A DNA stretch of 64,000 bases from JAVBSN01 sp031547045 (lineage in GTDB: Bacteria; Bacillota; Clostridia; Lachnospirales; Lachnospiraceae). The stretch is from positions 1 through 64,000 of the forward strand of contig JAVBSN010000076.1 of NCBI GenBank assembly GCA_031547045.1, in the 5' to 3' direction. This document shows positions 14,981-22,527 of the stretch, in pieces; the stretch's first letter is position 1; the number at the start of each line of letters is the position of its first letter. Below the pieces are notes generated by a model, which was not told the DNA's origin, made no database searches, and saw only the letters and a program-made list of their open reading frames with translations. Made by a program: the position numbers and the translations under genes.

Positions 14981-16384
14981 ATGAATATATTAGATGAAAA
15001 AATTTTAGAACTAAAGTATGATGAGAATGAGATATTACTTTCTAAAGAAATGGGGCTTGATAGCTTTAAGCCCTTCGAAGAAAAAAGAGAAAATAATAAA
15101 TATATTGTAATAGAAAGAACAGAAAAGGATTTAAGTAGTAATAATTATGATATAGGTATTGTGGAATCAGTTGTAGATAGGGCGTTTCCTGGCTCTTTAA
15201 TTAAAGCAAATAGTAAATTGCTAGATAATAATCCAGATATATTAGTTGCTAACCGTAAGCCTATGAGGTTTAGAATTGATCTTCCAGGTATGGAAAAGGA
15301 AGCTGAGTTTACAGTTGATTCTCCGGATTACATAAATGTTTCTAGTGCAATAGAACAAAGAGTAAATGTTTGGAATGATAAATATGCATCTAAAAATAAA
15401 ATTGCAGCAAGAACTGTATATAAAGAGAGTATGATATATAGCAAACAGCAAATGAATGCAAAATTTGGTTTTGATATAAATAAACTGGATAAGGAACTTG
15501 GTATAGATTTTGAAGCAATCTATAAGAATGATACTTCTGTTTTTATTTCAGAATTACAACAAATATTCTATACTGTGTCTTCTGAAATGCCTAAAAATCC
15601 TTCAGATACATTTGACGATAATCAATCATGGGATGATTTGGTGAAAAAAGGTGTAGATAAGAAGAATCCACCAGCACTTGTTAATAAAGTGGCTTATGGA
15701 AGAAAAATATATGTAAAGTTAGAAACTAATAGCAAAGATACTAGTGTAAAAGCTGCATTTAAGGCTGCTATGAGTGGTGCAAGTACTGATTTAGATATGA
15801 AGTATAAAGAAATACTAAAAAACACCAACTTTACAGTTATTGTTCTTGGTGGAGGAGCAAAAGAGCATATTAGTGTTGTAAAATGCAATAATCTTGAAAA
15901 AGTAAAAGAAATAATTGAACAAAATTCAGAATATAGTAGAAAAAATCCAGGATATCCTATTTTTTATAATACTATTTTCTTAAAAGATAATGTAAATGCA
16001 AAAGTAATAAACATGGTGAAATATGTAGAGACTACTAGTAAAGAATATTCAGGTGGTACAATTGCGTTGATACATGAAGGCGCTTATGTTGCCCAGTTTA
16101 GAGTATCTTGGGATGAAATTTCATATGATGATAATGGAAATAAAATAGTAACAAGAAAGAATTGGAGTGGAAATTCTCAAGATCGTACAGCACGTTTTTC
16201 TACAGAAATATATCTAGAAGGAAATTGTGAAAATATACATATATTTGCACGTGAATGTACAGGACTAGCATGGGAATGGTGGAGAACAGTTTTTGATAAA
16301 GGAAATCTTCCACTAATACCAAAAAGAACATGTAAAATCGGCGGAACAACATTACATCCTAAATATAGTATGGAAGAAAAATAA
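14981..16384 (+). CDS. Cholesterol-dependent cytolysin (thiol-activated cytolysin) without signal peptide
   Basis: A complete 467-residue pore-forming toxin of the pneumolysin/perfringolysin family, which oligomerises on cholesterol-containing membranes. The undecapeptide ECTGLAWEWWR is canonical at residues 425-435. The cholesterol-recognition pair is T457-L458 in GGTTLHP. Other family blocks are YIVIERTEKDLSSNNYDIG (41-59), QIFYTVSSEMPKNPSD (194-209), VAYGRKIYVKLET (237-249) and GAYVAQFRVSWDEISYD (367-383). Length and N-terminus (no hydrophobic leader; starts MNILDEKILELKYDEN) match pneumolysin (471 residues), the best-known leaderless member. Four cysteines (302, 416, 426, 451) are present, whereas classical secreted members usually have one, in the undecapeptide. 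Ribosome site AAAGGAGCG precedes the ATG; a terminator follows. The gene shows no truncation. Its location in an IS-marked island suggests horizontal acquisition. Confidence 0.97.
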   Translation: MNILDEKILELKYDENEILLSKEMGLDSFKPFEEKRENNKYIVIERTEKDLSSNNYDIGIVESVVDRAFPGSLIKANSKLLDNNPDILVANRKPMRFRIDLPGMEKEAEFTVDSPDYINVSSAIEQRVNVWNDKYASKNKIAARTVYKESMIYSKQQMNAKFGFDINKLDKELGIDFEAIYKNDTSVFISELQQIFYTVSSEMPKNPSDTFDDNQSWDDLVKKGVDKKNPPALVNKVAYGRKIYVKLETNSKDTSVKAAFKAAMSGASTDLDMKYKEILKNTNFTVIVLGGGAKEHISVVKCNNLEKVKEIIEQNSEYSRKNPGYPIFYNTIFLKDNVNAKVINMVKYVETTSKEYSGGTIALIHEGAYVAQFRVSWDEISYDDNGNKIVTRKNWSGNSQDRTARFSTEIYLEGNCENIHIFARECTGLAWEWWRTVFDKGNLPLIPKRTCKIGGTTLHPKYSMEEK

Positions 16385-16402
16385 AAATTAATAAATGATA
16401 TG

Positions 16403-16434
16403 AAGCCGATATTTTAAATAGTATCGGCTTTTAT
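16403..16434. terminator. Terminator between the cytolysin gene and the convergent CgeB-like gene
   Basis: Perfect 9-bp stem AAGCCGATA (16403-16411) / TATCGGCTT (16422-16430) with a T tail on the plus strand. It ends the amidase-cytolysin transcript and may serve the opposite gene too. Confidence 0.85.
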
Positions 16435-16444
16435 CTTACGATTT

Positions 16445-17626
16445 TTATCGAGAATACTCTCTATTTGTTGCTTCCTCAATCATATATTTTAATTTAATAT
16501 CATAAGAATGGTACATAGCTACTTTGTCATGTCCATTCTTTGCTATTTCTAATCTTTCCTCTTCGTTGTGTAGATAGTAGTTAACTTTTTCAATTAAATC
16601 AGGAATGCTCTCATATACCACTATATCTTTGCCTATTTCAAATAGTTCAGGTATTTCAGGTTGATAGTTGCTTATTAAGAATCCGCCACTTCCTAGTATA
16701 TCAAATATTCTAAGAGGCAATCCTGAACTAATTGGTTTATTTGTCATATTAAGATTAATTTTACTACATTTCATTATATAAGGCATCATTTTGTTTGAAT
16801 CAGCAGGGCCACAAAGATTAACATTTTCAAGGGTATTAGTATCACTTAAAGTATATAAATCTACATTGTAGTATTTTGCAAGAGCATTTAGTGTTCTTAT
16901 TCTATCTTGTTCCGTACATTTATAACCAATATATGTGTCAGATATTATTCTTAAATCACTTTCTTCATAATCATCAGCTAGAGGAATCCATTTAGCACAT
17001 GCTTTAAATTCTTTAACAAATTCTTCTGTTAGGCTATCAGCAATAAAATTATAGCCAAGTACATTTAATTGAGCATTAATTAAACCATCCACATAGCCTT
17101 GTATGTAAGGAGGAATATTTTCAATACTATTGTATCTTGTTTTTTCTGAGTATAGAGAGCCAACAAAGGATATATCACAGTCGTACAATTTGTGATGTTC
17201 ATTGGTTACATTTATACTATCCCAAGTATCTATATCACAAGCTAGTGAAAGATGGAAGATTCCATTTGGATTTTTGGGATAAAATTGATTGTATAAATCC
17301 CTATCAAATATATATATATTATTGCATGGATTTGAAATGGTATTTGAATATAGTTGAAAGCAAGGGCTATCAACAATCCAACATACATATGGTATTTTAT
17401 GAATGTTACATATTCTAGAGATAATAGGAATGAAATTAACTGAAAATACGCAGTCTGGTTTGGTTTGCAAAATTGTATCAGATAACAATTTTCCATACTC
17501 CATATCATAGTCAACACTATCTATCAATTTAGTTATTCTTGTTATATCATAGCCTGATTTTTGTAGACCATTATCAATGCCAGTCTCGCATATGCTTTTC
17601 CATTTGCAGAATACTACTTTTTTCAT
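16445..17626 (-). CDS. CgeB-like glycosyltransferase (DUF3880 plus GT1-like C-terminus)
   Basis: A 393-residue cytosolic protein of the spore-maturation CgeB group. The N-terminal half (about 1-150) matches the DUF3880 layout, with SVNFIPIISRICNIHKIPYVCWIVDSP around residue 61-87 (in part). The C-terminal half is GT-B: INLNMTNKPISSGLPLRIFDILGSGGFLISNY around residue 290-322 (in part) is the nucleotide-sugar motif with the usual 'GLPLRxFDxxxxGGFLxxxY' signature. Similar proteins occur in flagellin and spore-coat glycan clusters, so it may act on the same flagellar glycan as the genes at 0.5-12 kb, with the cytolysin island inserted between. It is on the opposite strand and has its own ribosome site (GGGAGG). 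The acceptor is unknown. Confidence 0.85.
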   Translation of the reverse strand: MKKVVFCKWKSICETGIDNGLQKSGYDITRITKLIDSVDYDMEYGKLLSDTILQTKPDCVFSVNFIPIISRICNIHKIPYVCWIVDSPCFQLYSNTISNPCNNIYIFDRDLYNQFYPKNPNGIFHLSLACDIDTWDSINVTNEHHKLYDCDISFVGSLYSEKTRYNSIENIPPYIQGYVDGLINAQLNVLGYNFIADSLTEEFVKEFKACAKWIPLADDYEESDLRIISDTYIGYKCTEQDRIRTLNALAKYYNVDLYTLSDTNTLENVNLCGPADSNKMMPYIMKCSKINLNMTNKPISSGLPLRIFDILGSGGFLISNYQPEIPELFEIGKDIVVYESIPDLIEKVNYYLHNEEERLEIAKNGHDKVAMYHSYDIKLKYMIEEATNREYSR

Positions 17627-17774
17627 AAATACCTCCCAGTTGCTCAGTAATCGTGTAACACCATATACATAATAGTAGTATACAATGTGAAATAGGTAAA
17701 AGCAAATGGTAATGAAGATACATTTCTGATATAATTTATTATGATAAAAGAAATTAACAGGCAGGGGAATAATT

Positions 17775-18674
17775 ATGTCATATTATAATAAATTGGTGGT
17801 TTCAGAAAAAATACTTGATGGCTATTCAAGGTGGAGCGATTATAGGCGAGAAATAACTAATTTTATATTAGATTCTACAGTCTCATCTAATAATGGTGGA
17901 ATTATTTTAGGTGCAGGAAATTGTAATGACTTAGATATAGAAAGATTGTTGAATACGTTTACCCATCTATTGTTGGTGGATAGGGATGCAGATGCTATGA
18001 GAGAAGCAATTTGCAAATATGGACTGGAAGATAGTAATAGAATTAAAATACTACAATGTGATTTTACAATGGCGTCTAATGAACATTATATAGAACTAGA
18101 AAATATGTTGAATAATAAAAAATATTTTGAAGAAATAATTGATTGGATTACAAATTTTATAATGGATTGCAATTTTGCTGCAGTTATAAATGCATTTGTA
18201 GAAGAATGGGGAATAATTGTTGACACGATTGTTTGCATTGGTGTGCATAGTCAACTAGCTATGAGACTTGTTAAACTTGTTGATTTTTACAAGGGAAATT
18301 ATAGTGAAAATGAGTATATGTTAATTTCTAAGCAGATACAGATTTTGTCTGATTGTATGAGTCAAAATCTAAACAAGCAGATATATAATATTAATGGGAT
18401 TAAAAATATTTTTATAGGATATGAATATTCCACATTTTATATTGATTCTCAGTATAGTGCTAGTGATATTAAAAATATGTTTTGTAAGGGAAAAGCAGAG
18501 TTAGTTGATATGTTGAAACTGCCTAGAGTAGAGGGGGCATATCAGTGTGAGCAGGATATTTCAACTAGATTTAATTTAAGAAAAATCAAAATAGAAGGAT
18601 GTAATTATAGTGTGTGGCCTTTTAGTGAAGATAAAGAATATTTAATGATAAATTATTTAATAAACGTAATATAA
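17775..18674 (+). CDS. Rossmann-fold protein, possibly a divergent SAM-dependent methyltransferase
   Basis: A 299-residue cytosolic protein. Residues about 41-70 read GGIILGAGNCNDLDIERLL then HLLLVDRDADAM, a glycine-rich loop followed by an acidic end of the second strand, which is the pattern of class I methyltransferases. DSNRIKILQCDF continues the fold (strand 3). Later motifs are not clear and the C-terminus (WPFSEDKEYLMINYLINVI) is unusual. The gene is monocistronic between the CgeB-like gene and a strong AT-rich terminator. Similar orphan proteins are common in Clostridia, to my memory, without known substrate. The start is ATG 17775 after GCAGGGGAA. Confidence 0.65.
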   Translation: MSYYNKLVVSEKILDGYSRWSDYRREITNFILDSTVSSNNGGIILGAGNCNDLDIERLLNTFTHLLLVDRDADAMREAICKYGLEDSNRIKILQCDFTMASNEHYIELENMLNNKKYFEEIIDWITNFIMDCNFAAVINAFVEEWGIIVDTIVCIGVHSQLAMRLVKLVDFYKGNYSENEYMLISKQIQILSDCMSQNLNKQIYNINGIKNIFIGYEYSTFYIDSQYSASDIKNMFCKGKAELVDMLKLPRVEGAYQCEQDISTRFNLRKIKIEGCNYSVWPFSEDKEYLMINYLINVI

Positions 18675-18715
18675 TAAAATATTTATGTGAAAATGTAAAT
18701 ATTTTATTTTTTATT
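18673..18715 (+). terminator. AT-rich terminator hairpin
   Basis: A perfect 13-bp stem, AATAAAATATTTA (18673-18685) and its complement TAAATATTTTATT (18696-18708), with a 10-base loop and a T tract. It begins within the stop codon of the preceding gene. Confidence 0.85.
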
Positions 18716-18719
18716 TATG

Positions 18720-18748
18720 TTGACTTGTGTAATGTTAAATACTATAAT
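18720..18748 (+). promoter_or_regulatory. Sigma-A type promoter of the first coiled-coil gene
   Basis: TTGACT (18720-18725), 17 bases, TATAAT (18743-18748). It is 50 bases before the start codon at 18799 and directly follows the terminator of the preceding gene. Confidence 0.75.
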
Positions 18749-18798
18749 GATATTTAGATAAAACGTATAAGAAATGATTTTGATAATAGGAGGTTATT

Positions 18799-19299
18799 AT
18801 GACTAGAGAAGATATGTTGGTTTTCAAGGATTTAATGAGAGAAGTAGTGAATGAGGAAATACTACCGAGTATAATAAAGTTGGAAGGGCGGATGGATAGG
18901 TTGGAAGTAGGAATTACCAGATTAGAAGAACGAATGGATAATTTAGAAGAGTTAATTACTAGATTAGAAGAACGGATAAATAAGCTGGAAGAGTTAATTG
19001 CTAGATTGGAAGAACAGGTAAATAAGTTGGAAGAGCGAATCACTAAACTAGAAGAACAGGTAAATAAGCTGGAAGAGATAATAAATAATGATGTACTTCC
19101 GAGATTGACGAAAGTTGAATGTATGATGAATAATGATATGCTTCCAAAGTTAAATGTTATTATTGAAGGAGAAGATTTACTTCTTACAAAATATGAGTTT
19201 AATATAAGGATAAGTAAGGTTGAACTTGAAGTGCAGAAAATAACACCAATTATTAATATTATATCTAGACATAGTGAAATGTTGAGCAAAATTTCATAA
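18799..19299 (+). CDS. Coiled-coil protein with degenerate heptad repeats, paralogue of 19970-20401
   Basis: A 166-residue acidic protein. Residues 1-30 (TREDMLVFKDLMREVVNEEI) are followed by about 75 residues of near-continuous coiled coil built from repeats of the type RLEERMDNLEELIT and KLEEQVNKLEERI, and by a conserved tail (LNVIIEGEDLLLTKYEF ... VELEVQKI ... SRHSEMLSKI). The repeats are visible in the DNA as units of 21 to 45 bases around 18890-19080. There is no signal or membrane segment. The tail is nearly the same as in the paralogue at 19970, so the two share a binding partner or a fold while the coil length differs. Function is unknown. It has a clear promoter and ribosome site (GGAGG). 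Confidence 0.75.
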   Translation: MTREDMLVFKDLMREVVNEEILPSIIKLEGRMDRLEVGITRLEERMDNLEELITRLEERINKLEELIARLEEQVNKLEERITKLEEQVNKLEEIINNDVLPRLTKVECMMNNDMLPKLNVIIEGEDLLLTKYEFNIRISKVELEVQKITPIINIISRHSEMLSKIS

Positions 19300-19365
19300 G
19301 ATGTTTGAAAAATACAACAGATTGAAAATGGTATGTTATTCATTGTTAAAAAGGGAGGATGTAAA

Positions 19366-19959
19366 ATGTTATTGACTACATATGAAAATATAATTTATTT
19401 GTTTAAAAAAAATAATAATTATATGAATTTTGATATGCTTAAAGAATATGGAATTACTATTACACAGATTAATGAGTTGCTAGATAGAAATGATATTTAT
19501 AAAATATCTAGAGGATGGTATGGACTATCTATGATTGAAAGATGTGATAATTACAAAATAATAGAACTTAGTTTGGTTAATCCTAAAATTGTTATTTGCA
19601 ATCAAAGTGCAGCATTTTATCATGGATTAATAGATGAAGAACCCAAAGAAGTGTCGTTTGCAACTAAAAGAACGGATAGAAGTAAGATGAATGTATATTT
19701 TTCTGTTGATAGACATTATTTTTCTGCTGCTAGCTTTGGTAATGATATAGATATTTTAAAAACAGATGTGACAGATGTTAAAATAACATCTAAAGATAAG
19801 ACGGTATGTGATTGTATTAGATTTGATTATCAAATAGGTAAAGGTATAACGGAATCTATAGTAGAGAGATATTTGATGTGTGAAGATAAGAATATTTCAA
19901 GGTTGCAATATTATGCAATGCAAATGAGGATTAATAAACATATTAATAATTATTTATAG
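19366..19959 (+). CDS. Orphan AbiEi-family antitoxin-like regulator
   Basis: A 197-residue protein with an N-terminal winged-helix (LLTTYENIIYLFKKNNNYMN; ITITQINELLDRNDIYKISRGWY) and a C-terminal AbiEi-type domain (CNQSAAFYHGLIDEEPKEVSFAT in part; TVCDCIRF near residue 145). AbiEi is the repressing antitoxin of type IV AbiE systems, normally followed by the AbiEii nucleotidyltransferase toxin. No AbiEii gene is adjacent; a coiled-coil gene starts 10 bases downstream instead. The start is ATG 19366 behind GGGAGG; a longer frame from 19333 lacks a ribosome site. It may be a stand-alone regulator, or an antitoxin whose partner has been replaced. Confidence 0.8.
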   Translation: MLLTTYENIIYLFKKNNNYMNFDMLKEYGITITQINELLDRNDIYKISRGWYGLSMIERCDNYKIIELSLVNPKIVICNQSAAFYHGLIDEEPKEVSFATKRTDRSKMNVYFSVDRHYFSAASFGNDIDILKTDVTDVKITSKDKTVCDCIRFDYQIGKGITESIVERYLMCEDKNISRLQYYAMQMRINKHINNYL

Positions 19960-19969
19960 GAGGAGATAT

Positions 19970-20401
19970 ATGACACAAGAAGATATAATGATGTTAAAAG
20001 AAATGATGAGTGAGGTAGTACAAAAAGAAGTAAGAAAAGTAGTAAATGAAGAAGTAAAGAAAGTTGTTAATGAGGAAATAATACCAAGAATAGAAAAACT
20101 CGAAGAGAGTGTGAAGAGGCTTGAAGAAAGAATGGATAGGCTTGAAGAAAGAGTAGATAAACTAGAAAGTAGAATGACGGACCTAGAAAATCTTGTACAT
20201 AATGAGGTTATTTTTAAGTTGAATGTTATCATAGAAGGAGAAGAATTACTTCTTACAAAATATGAGTTTAACCAAAGATTATCAGCAGTGGAGTGTGAGA
20301 TTCAAAAAATAGCACCAATTGTAGAGATTGTATCAAGACACAGTGAAATATTAAATAGAATGAAAATTAGTAAGTTTAAAGTTTTTCAAGGTGGTAAATA
20401 G
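19970..20401 (+). CDS. Coiled-coil protein, shorter paralogue of 18799-19299
   Basis: A 143-residue protein. The start (TQEDIMMLKEMMSEVV) is related to that of the 18799 gene. A different charged segment follows (QKEVRKVVNEEVKKVVNEEI), then three heptad-like blocks (RLEERMDRLEERVDKLE) and the shared tail LNVIIEGEELLLTKYEF ... SRHSEIL. It begins 10 bases after the AbiEi-like gene behind TAGGAGGAG, so these two are one transcript. The pairing of a duplicated coiled-coil gene on each side of an AbiEi gene suggests that the coil proteins belong to the AbiEi unit. Function is unknown. Confidence 0.75.
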   Translation: MTQEDIMMLKEMMSEVVQKEVRKVVNEEVKKVVNEEIIPRIEKLEESVKRLEERMDRLEERVDKLESRMTDLENLVHNEVIFKLNVIIEGEELLLTKYEFNQRLSAVECEIQKIAPIVEIVSRHSEILNRMKISKFKVFQGGK

Positions 20402-20416
20402 GAACCAATAATTTGC

Positions 20417-20445
20417 TTGCAAGAATATGTAAAAAGGTGTATAGT
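20417..20445 (+). promoter_or_regulatory. Probable promoter of the carboxyltransferase gene
   Basis: TTGCAA (20417-20422), 17 bases, TATAGT (20440-20445), about 65 bases before the start codon at 20512. Confidence 0.55.
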
Positions 20446-20511
20446 ATGCATTGTAATAAAATAGTTTGACTATCTAAATACTTTTTTAAGGGCATACGGA
20501 GGTATATAATT

Positions 20512-22053
20512 ATGTGGAAAGAAGCAATAGAACAATTAGACACTTATAGGGAAAAAGCCAGATTAGGTGGTGGGCAGGATAAGTTAGATAAACAGCATTT
20601 ACAAGGAAAACTTACAGCAAGAGAAAGAATAGATATACTAGTAGATAAAGGAACATTTGTTGAATTAGATGATTTAGTTGAATCAAGAATAGATGATTTT
20701 GGATTAGATAAAAAAAGAGTTCCTGGTGATGGTGTGGTTACAGGTTATGGTAAAATTAATGGAAGGTTAGTATTTGTTTCATCTGAAGATTTTACTGTTA
20801 TTGGAGGAAGTTTAGGAGAATATCATTCTTTAAAGATATGTAGGCTTCAAGATATGGCAATGAAGATGAAGGCACCTATGATATGTATTAATGATAGTGG
20901 TGGAGCGCGTATTGAAGAAGGAATTAGTTCTTTAAGCGGATATAGTGGAATATTTTTGAGGCATACTAAAGCATCAGGTGTTATTCCACAAATAGCTGTT
21001 ATACTTGGACCATGTTCGGGTGGAGCATGTTATGCGCCAGCTATATGTGATTATATTTTTATGGTAAAAGAAACATCAAAAATGTTTATTACAGGACCAC
21101 AAGTTGTTAAATCCGTAATAGGTGAAGATATATCGGTAGAAGAGCTAGGTGGAGCGGAGATTCATTCTAAAACAAGTGGAGTAAATCATTTCTTATATGA
21201 GAGAGAAGTAGATTGTTTAGGTGGCGTAAGAAAGTTACTATCATATTTACCACAAAGTAACGAAGATATGCCACCAGTAGAAGCCGGTAAACCAGTAGAT
21301 TTATCAAAGGATATAATAAATATTGTTCCTGATAATCCTAAAAAGGGTTACGATGTACATGATGTAATAGATACAATTATTGATAAAGGATCTTTCTTTG
21401 AAGTGCATAAAAATTGGGCGAAAAATATTGTTATAGGTTTTGCAAGAATGGATAGTGAAGTAATAGGCATTGTTGCTAATCAGGCTAATTTTATGGGGGG
21501 TTCATTAGATGTTAATGCCTCAGATAAGGCAGCAAGATTTATAAGATTTTGCGATTGCTTTAATATACCTCTAGTAACATTAGTAGATGTACCAGCATTT
21601 TTACCTGGTAAAAACCAAGAACATAATGGAATTATTAGACATGGTGCTAAGATGTTATTTGCATATTCAGAAGCCACAGTTCCTAAGATTTCTTTGATTA
21701 TGCGTAAAGCTTATGGAGGAGCATATATTGCAATGAATTCCAAGGAAATGGGAGCAGATATTGTATATGCATGGCCAATAGCAGAAATAGCTGTAATGGG
21801 AGCGGAAGGTGCTGTAAATATTGTTTCTAGAAGAGAAATAATATCAGCGGATAATCCGGGGGAGAAGAGAGAAGAACTTATTAAGAAATATGAAGATAGA
21901 TTTTTAAATCCTTATATTGCAGCTTCAAGAGGATATGTGGATGAAGTTATTAAGCCAGAAGAGACTAAACAGAAGATTAAATATGCATTAGATATGTTGA
22001 AGAATAAACAAGAAGAAGGTCCATATAAAAAACATGGAAATATTCCTCTATAA
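20512..22053 (+). CDS. Biotin-dependent acyl-CoA carboxyltransferase (methylmalonyl-/propionyl-CoA type)
   Basis: A 513-residue carboxyltransferase with the two crotonase-like halves of the family. Half one has ARERIDILVDKGTFVELDD near residue 38 and the oxyanion-forming glycine pair in CINDSGGARIEEGI (about 121-134). Half two has IVANQANFMGGSLDVNASDKAARF in part (about 323-346) and the second glycine pair in MRKAYGGAYIAM (about 396-407). It could be the alpha subunit of methylmalonyl-CoA decarboxylase (mmdA) or the beta subunit of propionyl-CoA carboxylase. No biotin carrier, gamma/beta membrane subunits, mutase or epimerase genes are adjacent, so the exact reaction cannot be chosen from context. 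Confidence 0.92.
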   Translation: MWKEAIEQLDTYREKARLGGGQDKLDKQHLQGKLTARERIDILVDKGTFVELDDLVESRIDDFGLDKKRVPGDGVVTGYGKINGRLVFVSSEDFTVIGGSLGEYHSLKICRLQDMAMKMKAPMICINDSGGARIEEGISSLSGYSGIFLRHTKASGVIPQIAVILGPCSGGACYAPAICDYIFMVKETSKMFITGPQVVKSVIGEDISVEELGGAEIHSKTSGVNHFLYEREVDCLGGVRKLLSYLPQSNEDMPPVEAGKPVDLSKDIINIVPDNPKKGYDVHDVIDTIIDKGSFFEVHKNWAKNIVIGFARMDSEVIGIVANQANFMGGSLDVNASDKAARFIRFCDCFNIPLVTLVDVPAFLPGKNQEHNGIIRHGAKMLFAYSEATVPKISLIMRKAYGGAYIAMNSKEMGADIVYAWPIAEIAVMGAEGAVNIVSRREIISADNPGEKREELIKKYEDRFLNPYIAASRGYVDEVIKPEETKQKIKYALDMLKNKQEEGPYKKHGNIPL

Positions 22054-22158
22054 TACTTAATATAAATGATTGCAATATAAGAATATAACTATTATTTAGA
22101 ACATTGAAAAAATAGATGACATATAGTAATCATATATGTGTTCTAGAAGGGAATAGTT

Positions 22159-22437
22159 ATGGAGGAAATGCAAGTTGGTGGATATACACCATTTAGATGT
22201 GTAAGAACAAGAGAATTAGATAACCTTAGAAATGTATTAAGGCAGTGGCAGGAAATTCTTTTCGAACCATTAATTGTGGCGACACAAGTAGTACATGGAA
22301 CTAATTATTGTTATATAGGAAATTTAGCTATGGAATCACGAAGAGGACTTTCACAGTTGGTAAAAATTATTATGTTTGTACCATTACCAGGTGAAGGAGA
22401 GCCAGAGATAGTAAGTGTAGAAAATATTGTTATCTGA
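22159..22437 (+). CDS. Small conserved-looking protein of unknown function
   Basis: A 92-residue soluble protein starting at ATG 22159, behind AGAAGGGAA. It has a compact mixed sequence (VGGYTPFRCVRTRELDNLRN ... MFVPLPGEGEPEIVSVENI) with two cysteines and no obvious motif. It sits between the carboxyltransferase and a terminator and may be a monocistronic gene. I do not recognise the family. Confidence 0.6.
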   Translation: MEEMQVGGYTPFRCVRTRELDNLRNVLRQWQEILFEPLIVATQVVHGTNYCYIGNLAMESRRGLSQLVKIIMFVPLPGEGEPEIVSVENIVI

Positions 22438-22468
22438 AACTTATAACATATTAAAATTAACATATAAT

Positions 22469-22512
22469 AAAGGAGTCTATCATATGTCAAATGACAAGTG
22501 ATAAACTCCTTT
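22469..22512. terminator. Bidirectional terminator between convergent genes
   Basis: AAAGGAGT (22469-22476) pairs with ACTCCTTT (22505-22512); the stem continues inward with TATCA/TGATA and TGTCA/TGACA after single mismatches. T tracts lie on both strands. Confidence 0.85.
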
Positions 22513-22527
22513 AAAAAATATAAACTA

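Noticed and set aside
14010..16384. Prophage remnant (because of the endolysin-like amidase)
   Set aside because: No structural, holin, integrase or replication genes are nearby; only the amidase is phage-like.
18880..19080. CRISPR-like repeats
   Set aside because: The repeats are in-frame heptad coding units of variable length with no spacers.
19366..19959. Complete AbiE abortive-infection system
   Set aside because: No AbiEii nucleotidyltransferase is adjacent; only the AbiEi part is supported.
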